Assembly: GCA_963837445.1 (NCBI GenBank)
Contig: CAWINK010000022.1
Location: 1 to 64,000, forward strand
Reading direction: 5' to 3'
DNA: 64,000 nt
Source of the DNA: JACVRW01 sp963837445
Lineage (GTDB): Bacteria > Actinomycetota > Thermoleophilia > Solirubrobacterales > Thermoleophilaceae
Below, in pieces: positions 41,246 through 49,440 of the stretch (positions are counted from its first letter, which is position 1; every line of letters starts with the position of its first letter). The notes under the pieces were generated by a model. The model saw only the letters and a program-made list of their open reading frames with translations, did no database searches and was not told the origin of the DNA. A program made the translations under genes and the position numbers.

Positions 41246-43078
41246 CTACTCGACGGTGACCGTCTTGGCGAGGTTGCGCGGCTGGTCCACGTTCAGGCCG
41301 CGCGCGCGGGCGATGTAGTACGCCAGCAGCTGCAGCGGGATCACGGCCAGGAGCGGCTGGAGCAGCCAGTCGCTGCGCGGCACCTCCACGACCTCCTCGG
41401 CGTACTCAGCCACCTGCCCGCTGCCCTCGGTCGCCACGGCGATCACGTGGGCACCGCGCGCCCGCACCTCGGCCATGTTCGACAGGACCTTGTCGAGCAC
41501 CGGGGAGTCGGTGGCCACGCACACCACCGGCGTCCGCTCGTCGAGGAGCGCGATCGGCCCGTGCTTCATCTCGCCGGCCGCGTAGGCGTCGGTCGGGATG
41601 TACGAGACCTCCTTGAGCTTGAGCGCCCCCTCCAGGCAGATCGGGAGCCCGACGTGCCGCCCGAGGTACAGGAAGAACCCAGCGTCCTTCCAGTGCTCCG
41701 CGATCGCCTTGATCTGCTCATCAACCCCGTCCACGAGCGTCGTCATCGAATGCGGCATGGCGCGCAGCTCGGTGCTGAGGTTGTCGATCACGTCCTGCTC
41801 CAGCGTCCCGCGCAGCTGGGCCAGCTTCAGCGCGAACAGGTACATGGCGGCCACCTGCGCCACGAACGTCTTGGTGGCGGCCACGCCGATCTCGAGGCCC
41901 GCGCGCGTGAAGAGCACGCCGTCCGAGTCGCGCGTGGCCTGGCTGCCCTGGATGTTCGTGATGGCGAGCACCGTTGCGCCGCGCTCGCGCGCGAGCCGCA
42001 TGGCCGCAAGGGTGTCCGCGGTCTCACCGGACTGCGAGATGCCGATCACGAGGTCGTGCTCGTCGAGGACCGGGTTGCGGTAGCGGAACTCCGAGGCGAT
42101 GTCCATCTCCACAGGCAGCCGCGACCACCACTCGATCGCGTAGCGGCCCACCAGCCCGGCGTGGTACGAGGTGCCGCACGCCACGATCACGACGCGGCGC
42201 ATGTTCATCAGGAACTCGTCGGAGATGCCGATGTCCGGCAGCTCAACCCCAGCCGCGCCCAGCCGGCCGGCCACGGTCTCCGCCACGGCGTCCGCCTGCT
42301 CGTGGATCTCCTTGAGCATGAACGTCTCGAAGCCGCCCTTCTCGGCCTCCTCCTCGTTCCAGTCGACCCGGTCGACGTCGCGCTCGATCTCCGTGCCGTC
42401 CGGCGAGAGAAAGCGCGAGCCCTGCGGAGTGACCGCCACGATCTCGCCGTCGTGCACGAGCTGGACCATGCGGGTCTCGGCCATGAACGCCGGTATCGCC
42501 GACGCGATGAAGCTCTCGCCCTCGCCGAGCCCCACGACCAGCGGGCACTCCTTGCGGGCGCCCACGAGCACGTCGGGCTGGTCGGCGGACATGGCGACGA
42601 ACGCGTAGTGGCCGCGCAGCTCGTTGTAGGCCAGTCGCACGGCCTCGATCAGGTCCCCGTCGAAGTGCGAGGCGACCAGGTGCGCCACCACCTCGGCGTC
42701 GGTCTCGGACGTGAACTCGGCGCCCTCTGCTGTCAGGCGCGTGCGCAGCTCGGTCCAGTTCTCGACGATCCCGTTGAGGACGATGTGGATGCGCTCCGAG
42801 GTGTCCCAGTGGGGGTGGGCGTTCGCCTGGGTCACGCGGCCGTGGGTGGCCCAGCGGGTGTGGCCGATCCCGGTCGAGCCCTTCAGGTGCCCATTCGACT
42901 CGGTGACGGCGTCGCGCAGGTGCTGGAGGTTGCCGACCGCGTGCACGCTGTCGATCGACCCATTGGTGACCAGCGACAGCCCGGCCGAGTCGTAGCCGCG
43001 GTACTCGAGGCGCTGCAGACCCGCGAGCAGAAGGTCGCGGCAGTCGCGCGACCCGACGTATCCGATGATTCCGCACAT
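41246..43078 (-). CDS. glmS: Glutamine-fructose-6-phosphate aminotransferase (isomerizing)
   Basis: Makes glucosamine 6-phosphate, the first step to UDP-GlcNAc. The 610-residue protein starts MCGIIGYVGSRDCRDLLLAG with the nucleophile cysteine at residue 2. The amidotransferase part (1-240) is followed by two SIS domains with VIVACGTSYHAGLVGRYAIE and VIGISQSGETADTLAAM, and ends in LNVDQPRNLAKTVTVE. It lies seven bases after glmM, so the two consecutive steps are in one run. I see no glmS ribozyme upstream. Confidence 0.97.
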   Translation of the reverse strand: MCGIIGYVGSRDCRDLLLAGLQRLEYRGYDSAGLSLVTNGSIDSVHAVGNLQHLRDAVTESNGHLKGSTGIGHTRWATHGRVTQANAHPHWDTSERIHIVLNGIVENWTELRTRLTAEGAEFTSETDAEVVAHLVASHFDGDLIEAVRLAYNELRGHYAFVAMSADQPDVLVGARKECPLVVGLGEGESFIASAIPAFMAETRMVQLVHDGEIVAVTPQGSRFLSPDGTEIERDVDRVDWNEEEAEKGGFETFMLKEIHEQADAVAETVAGRLGAAGVELPDIGISDEFLMNMRRVVIVACGTSYHAGLVGRYAIEWWSRLPVEMDIASEFRYRNPVLDEHDLVIGISQSGETADTLAAMRLARERGATVLAITNIQGSQATRDSDGVLFTRAGLEIGVAATKTFVAQVAAMYLFALKLAQLRGTLEQDVIDNLSTELRAMPHSMTTLVDGVDEQIKAIAEHWKDAGFFLYLGRHVGLPICLEGALKLKEVSYIPTDAYAAGEMKHGPIALLDERTPVVCVATDSPVLDKVLSNMAEVRARGAHVIAVATEGSGQVAEYAEEVVEVPRSDWLLQPLLAVIPLQLLAYYIARARGLNVDQPRNLAKTVTVE

Positions 43079-43085
43079 TGCTGGC

Positions 43086-44381
43086 TCAGCCTAGCTCTGT
43101 CTCGACCAGATTCGCCAAGCGCTCGGCGATTTCCTGGCACTCGGCCTCACCCGGGGCCTCCACCATCACCCGGACGAGCGGCTCGGTGCCGGACGGGCGC
43201 ACCAGCACCCTCCCGCGCCCCTCGAGCGTCACGGACTCACGCTCGACCGCCGCCCACACCGTGTCGGCGCCCTCGAGCGCGGCGCGATCGCGCACGCGCA
43301 CGTTCACAAGCCGCTGGGGAAGCTTCTCCATCGCGTGGCGATCGGCGAGATCGGCTCCATCGAGCGCCTCGAGCGCGAGCAGGGCGGCTGCGATCCCATC
43401 GCCGGACGGCACGAACCCGGTGTCGATGATGTGGCCCGACTGCTCGCCGCCCAGCGCCCAGCCCCGGCGCACGAGCTCGGCGAGCACGTGACGGTCGCCC
43501 ACGTCGGTGGTGGCGACCTCGATCCCCGCGTCCGCCATCGCCCGGTGGAAGCCGTAGTTGGTCATCACGGTCACGGCCACGCCGTCGCCGGCCAGCCGGC
43601 CGCTGCCGCGCAGGTGGAGCGCGGCGAGCGCCATCAACTCGTCTCCGTCCACGACGGCTCCGTTCCGGTCCACCGCGAGCACCCGGTCGCCGTCGCCGTC
43701 GAAGGCGAACGCCACGTCATGCCCGTCCATGTGCTGGGCGAGCGCGTCGATGTGGGTCGAGCCGACGTCCTGGTTGATGTTGCGGCCGTCCGGCTCCGCC
43801 GCGACGGCGTCCACCTCGGCCCCCAGGCGCCGGAAGATCTCGGGCGCCACGCGGTGGGTGGCGCCGTTCGCGCAGTCGAGCAGCACCCGAAGGCCGCTGA
43901 GGTCGAGGGACGAGAAGCGCAGCTGGAGCTCGCGCAGGTAGTCGCCACCCGCGCCGTGCAGCTCGCGCACGCGGCCGATCTCCGCGCTCGGCTCCTCCAG
44001 CCGCCGCTCGATCTCCGCCTCCTGGTCGTCGCGGATCTTCATGCCCTCCGGCCCGAAGAACTTGATCCCGTTGTCCTGGTACGGGTTGTGCGACGCCGAC
44101 ACCACGGCCGCCATGTCGAAGCCGTAGCGCCTGACGAGCACCGAGGCACCCGGGGTTGGCAGCACGCCGCCCAGCAGCGCGTGGCCGCCACCGGCGGCAA
44201 TGCCGGCGGCGAGCGCGGCCTCGAGCATCTCGCCCGACTCGCGCGTGTCGCGCACGATCACGATCTGCGGATGGTCCACCGGCGACGTGAGCGCCGCCGC
44301 CCGGCCGAGCTTCAGGGCCAGCTCGGCATTCAGAAACTCTCCCGCGATCCCGCGGACCCCGTCCGTCCCGAACAACCGCAT
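43086..44381 (-). CDS. glmM: Phosphoglucosamine mutase
   Basis: Converts glucosamine 6-phosphate to glucosamine 1-phosphate. The 431-residue protein starts MRLFGTDGVRGIAGEFLNAE and carries the phosphoserine loop AAVVSASHNPYQDNGIKFFG (serine near residue 98), the metal loop FAFDGDGDRVLAVD and the sugar loop GWALGGEQSGHIID, ending with VRPSGTEPLVRVMVEA. All four functional loops of the alpha-D-phosphohexomutase family are intact. It lies eight bases after rpsI and before glmS. Confidence 0.97.
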   Translation of the reverse strand: MRLFGTDGVRGIAGEFLNAELALKLGRAAALTSPVDHPQIVIVRDTRESGEMLEAALAAGIAAGGGHALLGGVLPTPGASVLVRRYGFDMAAVVSASHNPYQDNGIKFFGPEGMKIRDDQEAEIERRLEEPSAEIGRVRELHGAGGDYLRELQLRFSSLDLSGLRVLLDCANGATHRVAPEIFRRLGAEVDAVAAEPDGRNINQDVGSTHIDALAQHMDGHDVAFAFDGDGDRVLAVDRNGAVVDGDELMALAALHLRGSGRLAGDGVAVTVMTNYGFHRAMADAGIEVATTDVGDRHVLAELVRRGWALGGEQSGHIIDTGFVPSGDGIAAALLALEALDGADLADRHAMEKLPQRLVNVRVRDRAALEGADTVWAAVERESVTLEGRGRVLVRPSGTEPLVRVMVEAPGEAECQEIAERLANLVETELG

Positions 44382-44389
44382 GAGGCGAA

Positions 44390-45332
44390 CTAGCGCTTCG
44401 AGAACTGCGGCCGCTTGCGGGCCTTCTTGAGCCCGGCCTTCTTGCGTTCCTTCTCGCGTGGGTCGCGAGTGAGGTAGCCGCGGCGCTTCAGCTCGGCGCG
44501 CAGTGCCGGGTCGGCCTCCACGAGAGCGCGCGCGATGCCGTGCCGCAGCGCATTCGCCTGGGCGGACACGCCGCCGCCGTGGATACGAGCGACCACGTCC
44601 ATGCGCGTGTTGTAGCCCGCCGCCTCGAGCGGCTGGCTCGCCATGCGTTGCAGGCGAACGCGCGGGAAGTACTCGTCGAGGTGGCGACCGTTGATCGTGT
44701 AGGTCCCCTCGCCCGGCTTCAGGATCACTCGAGCGATGGCGGTCTTGCGCTTCCCGGTGGCGTTGTAGCGGGCATCGGCCGCGAGCTCGAGCGGCGTGTA
44801 GGCCACCGGGGCGGGCTCGGCGCCCTCCTCGCCCGGCTCGCCGTCCTCGCCGCCGGTCGCGTCCGGGTCGACGTACTCTCCGTACTCGTCGTACTCGCCG
44901 CCCTCCGAGCGCTGCTCTTCGAGCACGAGGTCGGGCTCGAGGTGCGCTCCCGGGATGACGTCCTCGCCGCCGGCGTCCTTCTCCTTGCGGCCGCGGGGGC
45001 GCTCAGGCGCTGCGTCGCCGGCGTCAGCCTCGGCGGCAGGCTCCTCGGCGGCAGGCTCCTCGGCGGCCGGCTCCTCGGCCGCAGGCTCCTCGGCGGCCTC
45101 GCTGGTGGTCGCCTGGTCGAGCTCGTCGAGGCCCTCGATCTCGGGGCCGGGGGCCTCCGGATCGGCGGGCTCGTCGGCGCGGCGAAGCGTCCGGCTCGGG
45201 AATCGCGGGAGAGACCTCGCCCTCCTGGGGCTCGGTCTCAGACGGAGTGGCCTCGCCCGGCTCGCCCGGAACGCCCTCGGGGGTCTCGTCTTCGGGCTCC
45301 TCGCCCTCGGGCTGCTGGGGCTCTTCCATCAT
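44390..45332 (-). CDS. rpsI: 30S ribosomal protein S9 with long acidic N-terminal extension, apparent frameshift
   Basis: The conserved S9 core (about 130 residues: YNATGKRKTAIARVILKPGE to KKARKRPQFSKR) is intact at the 3' end. Upstream in the same frame runs an acidic extension with EEPAA repeats reaching about 45175. Its continuation MMEEPQQPEGEEPEDETPEG, starting at ATG 45332, is one frame over. A single extra base within 45174-45190 would explain the break. The restored protein has about 313 residues; a GTG at 44926 would give 178 without the shift. ATG 45332 overlaps the rplM stop (TGATG), which supports it as the native start. Long acidic S9 extensions are uncommon. Confidence 0.88.
45031..45090. 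repeat. Four tandem 15-bp units in rpsI
   Basis: Units at 45031, 45046, 45061 and 45076 follow the pattern cggcggcaggctcct with one or two changes each, and a partial fifth unit follows. On the minus strand they encode repeated EEPAA in the acidic S9 extension. Unit-number changes would keep the frame. Confidence 0.85.
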
Positions 45333-45766
45333 CAGGCGCTCACCTCCATCTGCTCGGGCTTCTGCGCGGCGTGGGGATGGTCGGGCCCGGCGTAGATCTT
45401 GAGCTTGCGGAGCTGCGCGCGTCCCAGGCGGGTGCGGGGCACCATGCCCTTCACGGCCAGGCGCACAACCTCCTCGGGGCGGCGCTCGAGCATCTCCTCG
45501 AGCGTGCGGCTGCGGAGCCCGCCCGGATACCCGGAATGGCGGTAGTAGCGCTTCTCAGCACGCTTGTTGCCCGTCACCGCGATCTTCTCGGCGTTTACGA
45601 CGACCACGAAGTCGCCCACGTCGATGTGCGGCGTGTATTCGGGCTTGCGCTTGCCGCGCAGGGCGTCCGCGATCTGGGTCGCGAGCCTGCCCAGCGTTTT
45701 GCCGGAGGCGTCGACCACGAGCCAGTTGCGCTCGCGAGTAACCGGTGTCGCCACGTAAGTCTTCAT
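45332..45766 (-). CDS. rplM: 50S ribosomal protein L13
   Basis: A 144-residue ribosomal protein: MKTYVATPVTRERNWLVVDA, then GKTLGRLATQIADALRGKRK, YYRHSGYPGGLRSRTLEEML and VKGMVPRTRLGRAQLRKLKI. I chose ATG 45766, preceded by ggctcctttgtg, over the longer frame to 45811, because L13 homology starts at MKTY. Its stop overlaps the S9 extension start, the common rplM-rpsI coupling. Confidence 0.96.
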   Translation of the reverse strand: MKTYVATPVTRERNWLVVDASGKTLGRLATQIADALRGKRKPEYTPHIDVGDFVVVVNAEKIAVTGNKRAEKRYYRHSGYPGGLRSRTLEEMLERRPEEVVRLAVKGMVPRTRLGRAQLRKLKIYAGPDHPHAAQKPEQMEVSA

Positions 45767-45859
45767 CACAAAGGAGCCGCCAGGTGGCGGCCGGGCTCGT
45801 AGTGTAGCCATGTAGAGACCGTCTGGCCCGCGGGTATACTGCCCGCCAAGTAAGTGCCT

Positions 45860-46013
45860 GCCGAATCTCTGGGCCTGCCGTGGTCCGGGGAACGGGGGAA
45901 CCGTTCGAGAGGCGTCGAAGCTGTCTCTCGAGGGGGCGAATCACCGGAATATCCCTGTGTAGCGCTGCTCTTCAGGCGCGAGCCCGTCAGCTAACCCCGT
46001 AGGCCGAAACAGA
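45860..46013 (+). ncRNA. c-di-AMP riboswitch (ydaO-yuaA type)
   Basis: The leader of the M23 peptidase gene carries the conserved blocks of the ydaO-type riboswitch in order: ccggggaacgggggaacc (45885-45902), gggggcgaatcaccg (45932-45946), tgtagcgc, and cccgtcagctaaccccgtag with ggc following (45983-46005). Pairable segments between them could form the helices of that RNA. In Actinomycetota this class typically sits before cell-wall hydrolase genes and represses them when c-di-AMP is high. The boundaries are approximate. Ribosome-binding sequence taggag and a TTG start follow directly. Confidence 0.88.
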
Positions 46014-46030
46014 AGAGAGGCCGTAGGAGT

Positions 46031-47245
46031 TTGCGAGACACCCGTCTTCACGCGAAGCGTGGCGCTTGCGCACTGATTCTGTGTGCGCTGATTGCGCCAC
46101 CCGCGGCGGCGGCACAGTCCTCGGGCGGCGGCACGCTCTACGTGGCCACGCCGAAGGTCGGCAAGGTCACCTGCCTGCGCAGGTGCGCCTCGAAGCAGCG
46201 CGCCCGCGGCGGCGCGGTGCTGAAGGTCACCGGCACCGCTCTCGCGAGCGTCAACCAGGTCACCTACCTGGGTAGCTACGGGAGCGGCGACGACGCCACG
46301 TCGAAGGTGCGCGCGGGGAGCGACCACCGCATCAACGCGCGCGTGCCGATCGGTGCCGTGACCGGACCGATCGTGCTCTCCACGGCGGCCGGCGGGCGCT
46401 CGGCCCCGACCAAGGCGGTGCTGATCCTCCCGCCGCTGCCGCCCGAGCCGAACGCCGAGCTGTCGCCGGTGCCCGGTCCTGGTGCGAACGGCGCGCCCCG
46501 GCTCGAGACCGGCACCAGCCGCACCAAGGCGTTCGTGGGCGCCCGCCCCGCCGTGACCTTCTCGTTCCGGCTCTCCGGCGCCTCCGCAGCCGCGCTCAAG
46601 GTCGAGCTGGTGAGCGCCACCGACGGCGTGACGGTGAAGACCTGGACACCGCAGGAGGTCGCGCCGAATGAGGTCCAGAGCATCTCCTGGAACGGCCGCC
46701 TGGGACGCGCCGCAGCGAAGCCTGGGCGCTACTCGTTCCGCCTCACCGCCGCGAGCGCGGACGGCTCCGAGGCCCAGAGCGCCCAGGCCGGCGACGTCGA
46801 CCGTGACGCTTTCGACCTCTACGACAACATCTTCCCGGTCCGCGGCCGCCACGACTTCGGTGGTGCCGGGGCCGATTTCGGCTCCGGGCGCGCGGGGCAC
46901 AGCCACCAGGGCCACGACGTGTTCGCCAAGTGCGGCACGCGCATGGTGGCCGCCCGCGGCGGCCGCATCAAGTTCAAGCAGTACCACGCCGCGGCGGGCC
47001 ACTACATCGTGATCGACGGCGATGGCACCGACGTCGACTACGCCTACATGCACCTCGACCAGCCCTCGCCCTTCGGCGAGGGCGACCGCGTGTACACCGG
47101 TCAGACGATCGGCGCGGTCGGCGACAGCGGCAACGCCCGGGGCTGCCACCTCCACTTCGAGCTGTGGAGCGCGCCCGGCTGGTACGACGGCGGGAAGGCC
47201 TTCGACCCGCTGCCGTCCTTGCAAGCCTGGGATAGCTGGTCATAG
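46031..47245 (+). CDS. Secreted M23 family metallopeptidase under riboswitch control
   Basis: A 404-residue exported peptidoglycan hydrolase. A signal peptide (ACALILCALIAPPAAAAQ) is followed by an Ig/IPT-like region (about 45-135), a second beta domain resembling FlgD Ig (about 160-255), and a C-terminal LytM/M23 domain. The zinc motifs are RAGHSHQGHDVF (H and D ligands) and GNARGCHLHFELWS. The start is TTG 46031 with taggag six bases upstream. The c-di-AMP riboswitch directly ahead makes wall cleavage responsive to the messenger that reports turgor or DNA integrity. Confidence 0.92.
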   Translation: MRDTRLHAKRGACALILCALIAPPAAAAQSSGGGTLYVATPKVGKVTCLRRCASKQRARGGAVLKVTGTALASVNQVTYLGSYGSGDDATSKVRAGSDHRINARVPIGAVTGPIVLSTAAGGRSAPTKAVLILPPLPPEPNAELSPVPGPGANGAPRLETGTSRTKAFVGARPAVTFSFRLSGASAAALKVELVSATDGVTVKTWTPQEVAPNEVQSISWNGRLGRAAAKPGRYSFRLTAASADGSEAQSAQAGDVDRDAFDLYDNIFPVRGRHDFGGAGADFGSGRAGHSHQGHDVFAKCGTRMVAARGGRIKFKQYHAAAGHYIVIDGDGTDVDYAYMHLDQPSPFGEGDRVYTGQTIGAVGDSGNARGCHLHFELWSAPGWYDGGKAFDPLPSLQAWDSWS

Positions 47246-47254
47246 TCTGCCGGC

Positions 47255-47665
47255 ATGGCCGGCTACACGATCAGAGCCCTTGAAGAGATTCCGGACGTCC
47301 TCGGCGACTACCCGGGCGAGATGCGAATGAGCGCCAGGAGCGACCTGGGCACCGAGCAGGTGGGCTTCACGTGGCGCCGGATGCCGCCGCTGACGGGAGG
47401 CAAGGGCAGCTACGGGCACCGCCACAAGACTCAGGAAGAGGTCTACTTCGTGGCCTCCGGAACGCTCCAGTTCAAGCTCGAGGACGAGGTGATCGACGTG
47501 TCCGAGGGCACCGTCGTGCGCGTGGCGCCCGAGGTGGCCCGTTCGGTGTGGAACAAGGGACCGGGTGACGCGGTGGTGATCGTGGTGTCCACCAAGTCCG
47601 ACGACCCGCGCGCGGACACCGAGAGCGTCGAGGACTTCTGGCCGGAGGGCGACGACGCGAGCTAG
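47255..47665 (+). CDS. Cupin-domain protein
   Basis: A 136-residue single-domain beta-barrel protein. The cupin motif 1 is visible as YGHRHKTQEEVYFVASGTLQ (metal ligands H, H, E) and motif 2 as GTVVRVAPEVARSVWNKGPG, where the usual histidine is replaced. It starts nine bases after the M23 gene ends, at ATG 47255, so the two may share the riboswitch-controlled transcript. Substrate and reaction are unknown. The next gene begins 12 bases after its stop in the same frame. Confidence 0.82.
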   Translation: MAGYTIRALEEIPDVLGDYPGEMRMSARSDLGTEQVGFTWRRMPPLTGGKGSYGHRHKTQEEVYFVASGTLQFKLEDEVIDVSEGTVVRVAPEVARSVWNKGPGDAVVIVVSTKSDDPRADTESVEDFWPEGDDAS

Positions 47666-47677
47666 AGGTTCAAAGGC

Positions 47678-48961
47678 CTGACTACCGAGCTGCCGCCTGG
47701 CCCGCGCGCCCCAGCCGCCTGGCAGACGGTCGGGTGGACCGTGCGGCCGGCAGCGTTCCTACAGCGCGTCCACCAGCGCTTCGGCGACCCGGTCACGATC
47801 CGCACGCTCTGGACGGACGAGCCGATGGTGCTCTTCTCGTCCCCGGAGGCCGTGCGAGAGGTCTTCCGACTCGACCCGGCCATTGCCCCCGCCGGACAGA
47901 GCTGGGAATTCGTGCGGCCGTTCGCCGGGCCGCACTCGATTCTGGTGCTCGATGGAGAGGAGCACCTGCGCGAGCGGCGCCTCATCCAGGCGCCCTTCCA
48001 CGGCGAGCGCATGCGCGCCTTCAGGCCGATGGTGGCGGAGCTCGCCGAGCGGGAGCTCGGCTCATGGAGCGGGCGTGTGACCACGCTCGAGCGGATGAAG
48101 CAGCTCACGCTCGAGACGATCCTGCGGGTGGTCTTCGGCGCTCGCGACGAGGAGGCGGCTGGCCTCCGCGATGCCGTGCACGGCACCCTCGACATCGTGC
48201 GCTCGATGCCGCGCATGATCGCCATGTCGCTCGTCCAGCGAGACCTCGGGCCGCGCAGCCCCTGGGGCCGCTTCCGGCTGGCGGTGGAGCACTTCGACGA
48301 CCTGCTGCTCGGGTTGGTGGCACGCCGCCGCGCGGAGCCTCCCGGGGACTCGATGCTCGCGCTGCTGCTGGAACAGCGGGACGCGGACGGGAACCCGCCG
48401 ACTGATCGCCACCTGCGCGACCAGCTTGTCGCGCTGCTCGCCGCGGGCCACGACACCTCAGCGGCCTCACTTGCCTGGGCGTTCGAGCGGCTGGCCCGCC
48501 ACCCGGCTGTGCAGGGACGCCTGCGCGAGGGCGATCCGGACTATCTCGACGCCGTGGTCAAGGAGGTCCTGCGCGCGCGGCCGGCGCTCACGATCGCGCC
48601 GCGCCGGCTGCTGGAGCCGGCCCGGATCCGCGGCAGGACGCTGCCGGCCGGGGTTCATGTGGCCGCGTGCATCTGGCTCGCGATGCGCCGCGAGGACCTC
48701 TGGCCGCAGGCCGGCGCGTTCCGGCCGGAACGCTGGCTCGAGGGCGCGCCGCCACCGAACCCGATGTCGTGGATTCCGTTCGGAGGAGGCGTGCGCCGCT
48801 GTGCCGGAGCGCCGTTCGCGGAGATGGAGATGCGTGAGGTGCTGCGCGCCGCAGGGCGGCTCACGATCGAGCCCGCCCGGCCCGAGGCCGAGCGCGCCCG
48901 CCGCAGCGCTCTCGTGGTCACGCCGCACCGCGGCGGCGAGGTGATCGTGGCGCCGGCCTAG
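47678..48961 (+). CDS. Cytochrome P450, apparent CTG start
   Basis: A heme monooxygenase of about 427 residues. The conserved segments are the I-helix oxygen motif LLAAGHDTSAASLAWAFERL, the ExxR motif in VVKEVLRARPAL, and the heme loop IPFGGGVRRCAGAPFAEMEM with the axial cysteine. The typical P450 N-terminus LPPGPRAPAAWQTVGWTVRP lies upstream of the first canonical start (GTG 47741) and downstream of the in-frame cupin stop (47665). The only start-like codon that includes it is CTG 47678, preceded by agaggttcaaagg. No redox partner is adjacent. Substrate unknown. Confidence 0.88.
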   Translation: MTTELPPGPRAPAAWQTVGWTVRPAAFLQRVHQRFGDPVTIRTLWTDEPMVLFSSPEAVREVFRLDPAIAPAGQSWEFVRPFAGPHSILVLDGEEHLRERRLIQAPFHGERMRAFRPMVAELAERELGSWSGRVTTLERMKQLTLETILRVVFGARDEEAAGLRDAVHGTLDIVRSMPRMIAMSLVQRDLGPRSPWGRFRLAVEHFDDLLLGLVARRRAEPPGDSMLALLLEQRDADGNPPTDRHLRDQLVALLAAGHDTSAASLAWAFERLARHPAVQGRLREGDPDYLDAVVKEVLRARPALTIAPRRLLEPARIRGRTLPAGVHVAACIWLAMRREDLWPQAGAFRPERWLEGAPPPNPMSWIPFGGGVRRCAGAPFAEMEMREVLRAAGRLTIEPARPEAERARRSALVVTPHRGGEVIVAPA

Positions 48962-49440
48962 GGCTTCGCGAGCACGACGGAGGTCTCGATCTGCCGCTCC
49001 GGGATCGTCCAGTAGGTCTTCAGCAACTCCGCCGAGCGCTCGGGCGACAGCGGCTCGAATCCGTGGCGGCGATAGAAGCTGATCGCCCAGTGCGCATCGG
49101 CCCAGGTGCCCACGAGGATGCGCCGTGTGGCGGCGCCCGAGACGTGCGCGAGCAGCGCGCCCCCGATGCCGTGCCGCTGGCTGCCGGGTGAGACGTACGC
49201 GTGCCGAATCAGATCCACGTCGTCCAGCGGCTGGATGCCGATGACCCCGACCAGCTCGCCGTCGGCCTCATAGCCGGAGAACGCGACCCCGGCCGCGATC
49301 TCGCCGTCGAGCTCCCCCGGGGACATGTACGGCTCGTGCCAGCGATCGGCCGGGATCACGCCGCGATACGCCTCGGCGGCCGCGTTCACGATCGCGAGGA
49401 TCGCCGGGCGCTCCTCGTCATTGCACGGGCGGATGGTCAT
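48958..49440 (-). CDS. GNAT family acetyltransferase
   Basis: A 160-residue acetyl-CoA-dependent transferase. The fold is clear: MTIRPCNDEERPAILAIVNA, then GELVGVIGIQPLDDVDLIRH, the acetyl-CoA loop VSPGSQRHGIGGALLAHV, and AISFYRRHGFEPLSPE. The substrate cannot be read from the sequence. ATG 49440 overlaps the stop of the DUF899 gene (ATGA). Its own stop overlaps that of the convergent P450. Confidence 0.88.
   Translation of the reverse strand: MTIRPCNDEERPAILAIVNAAAEAYRGVIPADRWHEPYMSPGELDGEIAAGVAFSGYEADGELVGVIGIQPLDDVDLIRHAYVSPGSQRHGIGGALLAHVSGAATRRILVGTWADAHWAISFYRRHGFEPLSPERSAELLKTYWTIPERQIETSVVLAKP

Noticed and set aside
43079..43085. glmS ribozyme upstream of glmS
   Set aside because: Only seven bases separate glmM and glmS, leaving no room for the ribozyme.
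40865..43429. Rightward open frame of 854 codons
   Set aside because: Antisense to acpS, glmS and part of glmM, all intact on the other strand; the translation is low-complexity and typical of high-GC shadow frames.
45781..45850. tatact at 45835 as the -10 box of the riboswitch transcript
   Set aside because: The hexamer is attractive and well placed, but the only -35 candidate (tgtaga at 45811) is weak and rplM promoter elements overlap on the other strand, so I did not call it.
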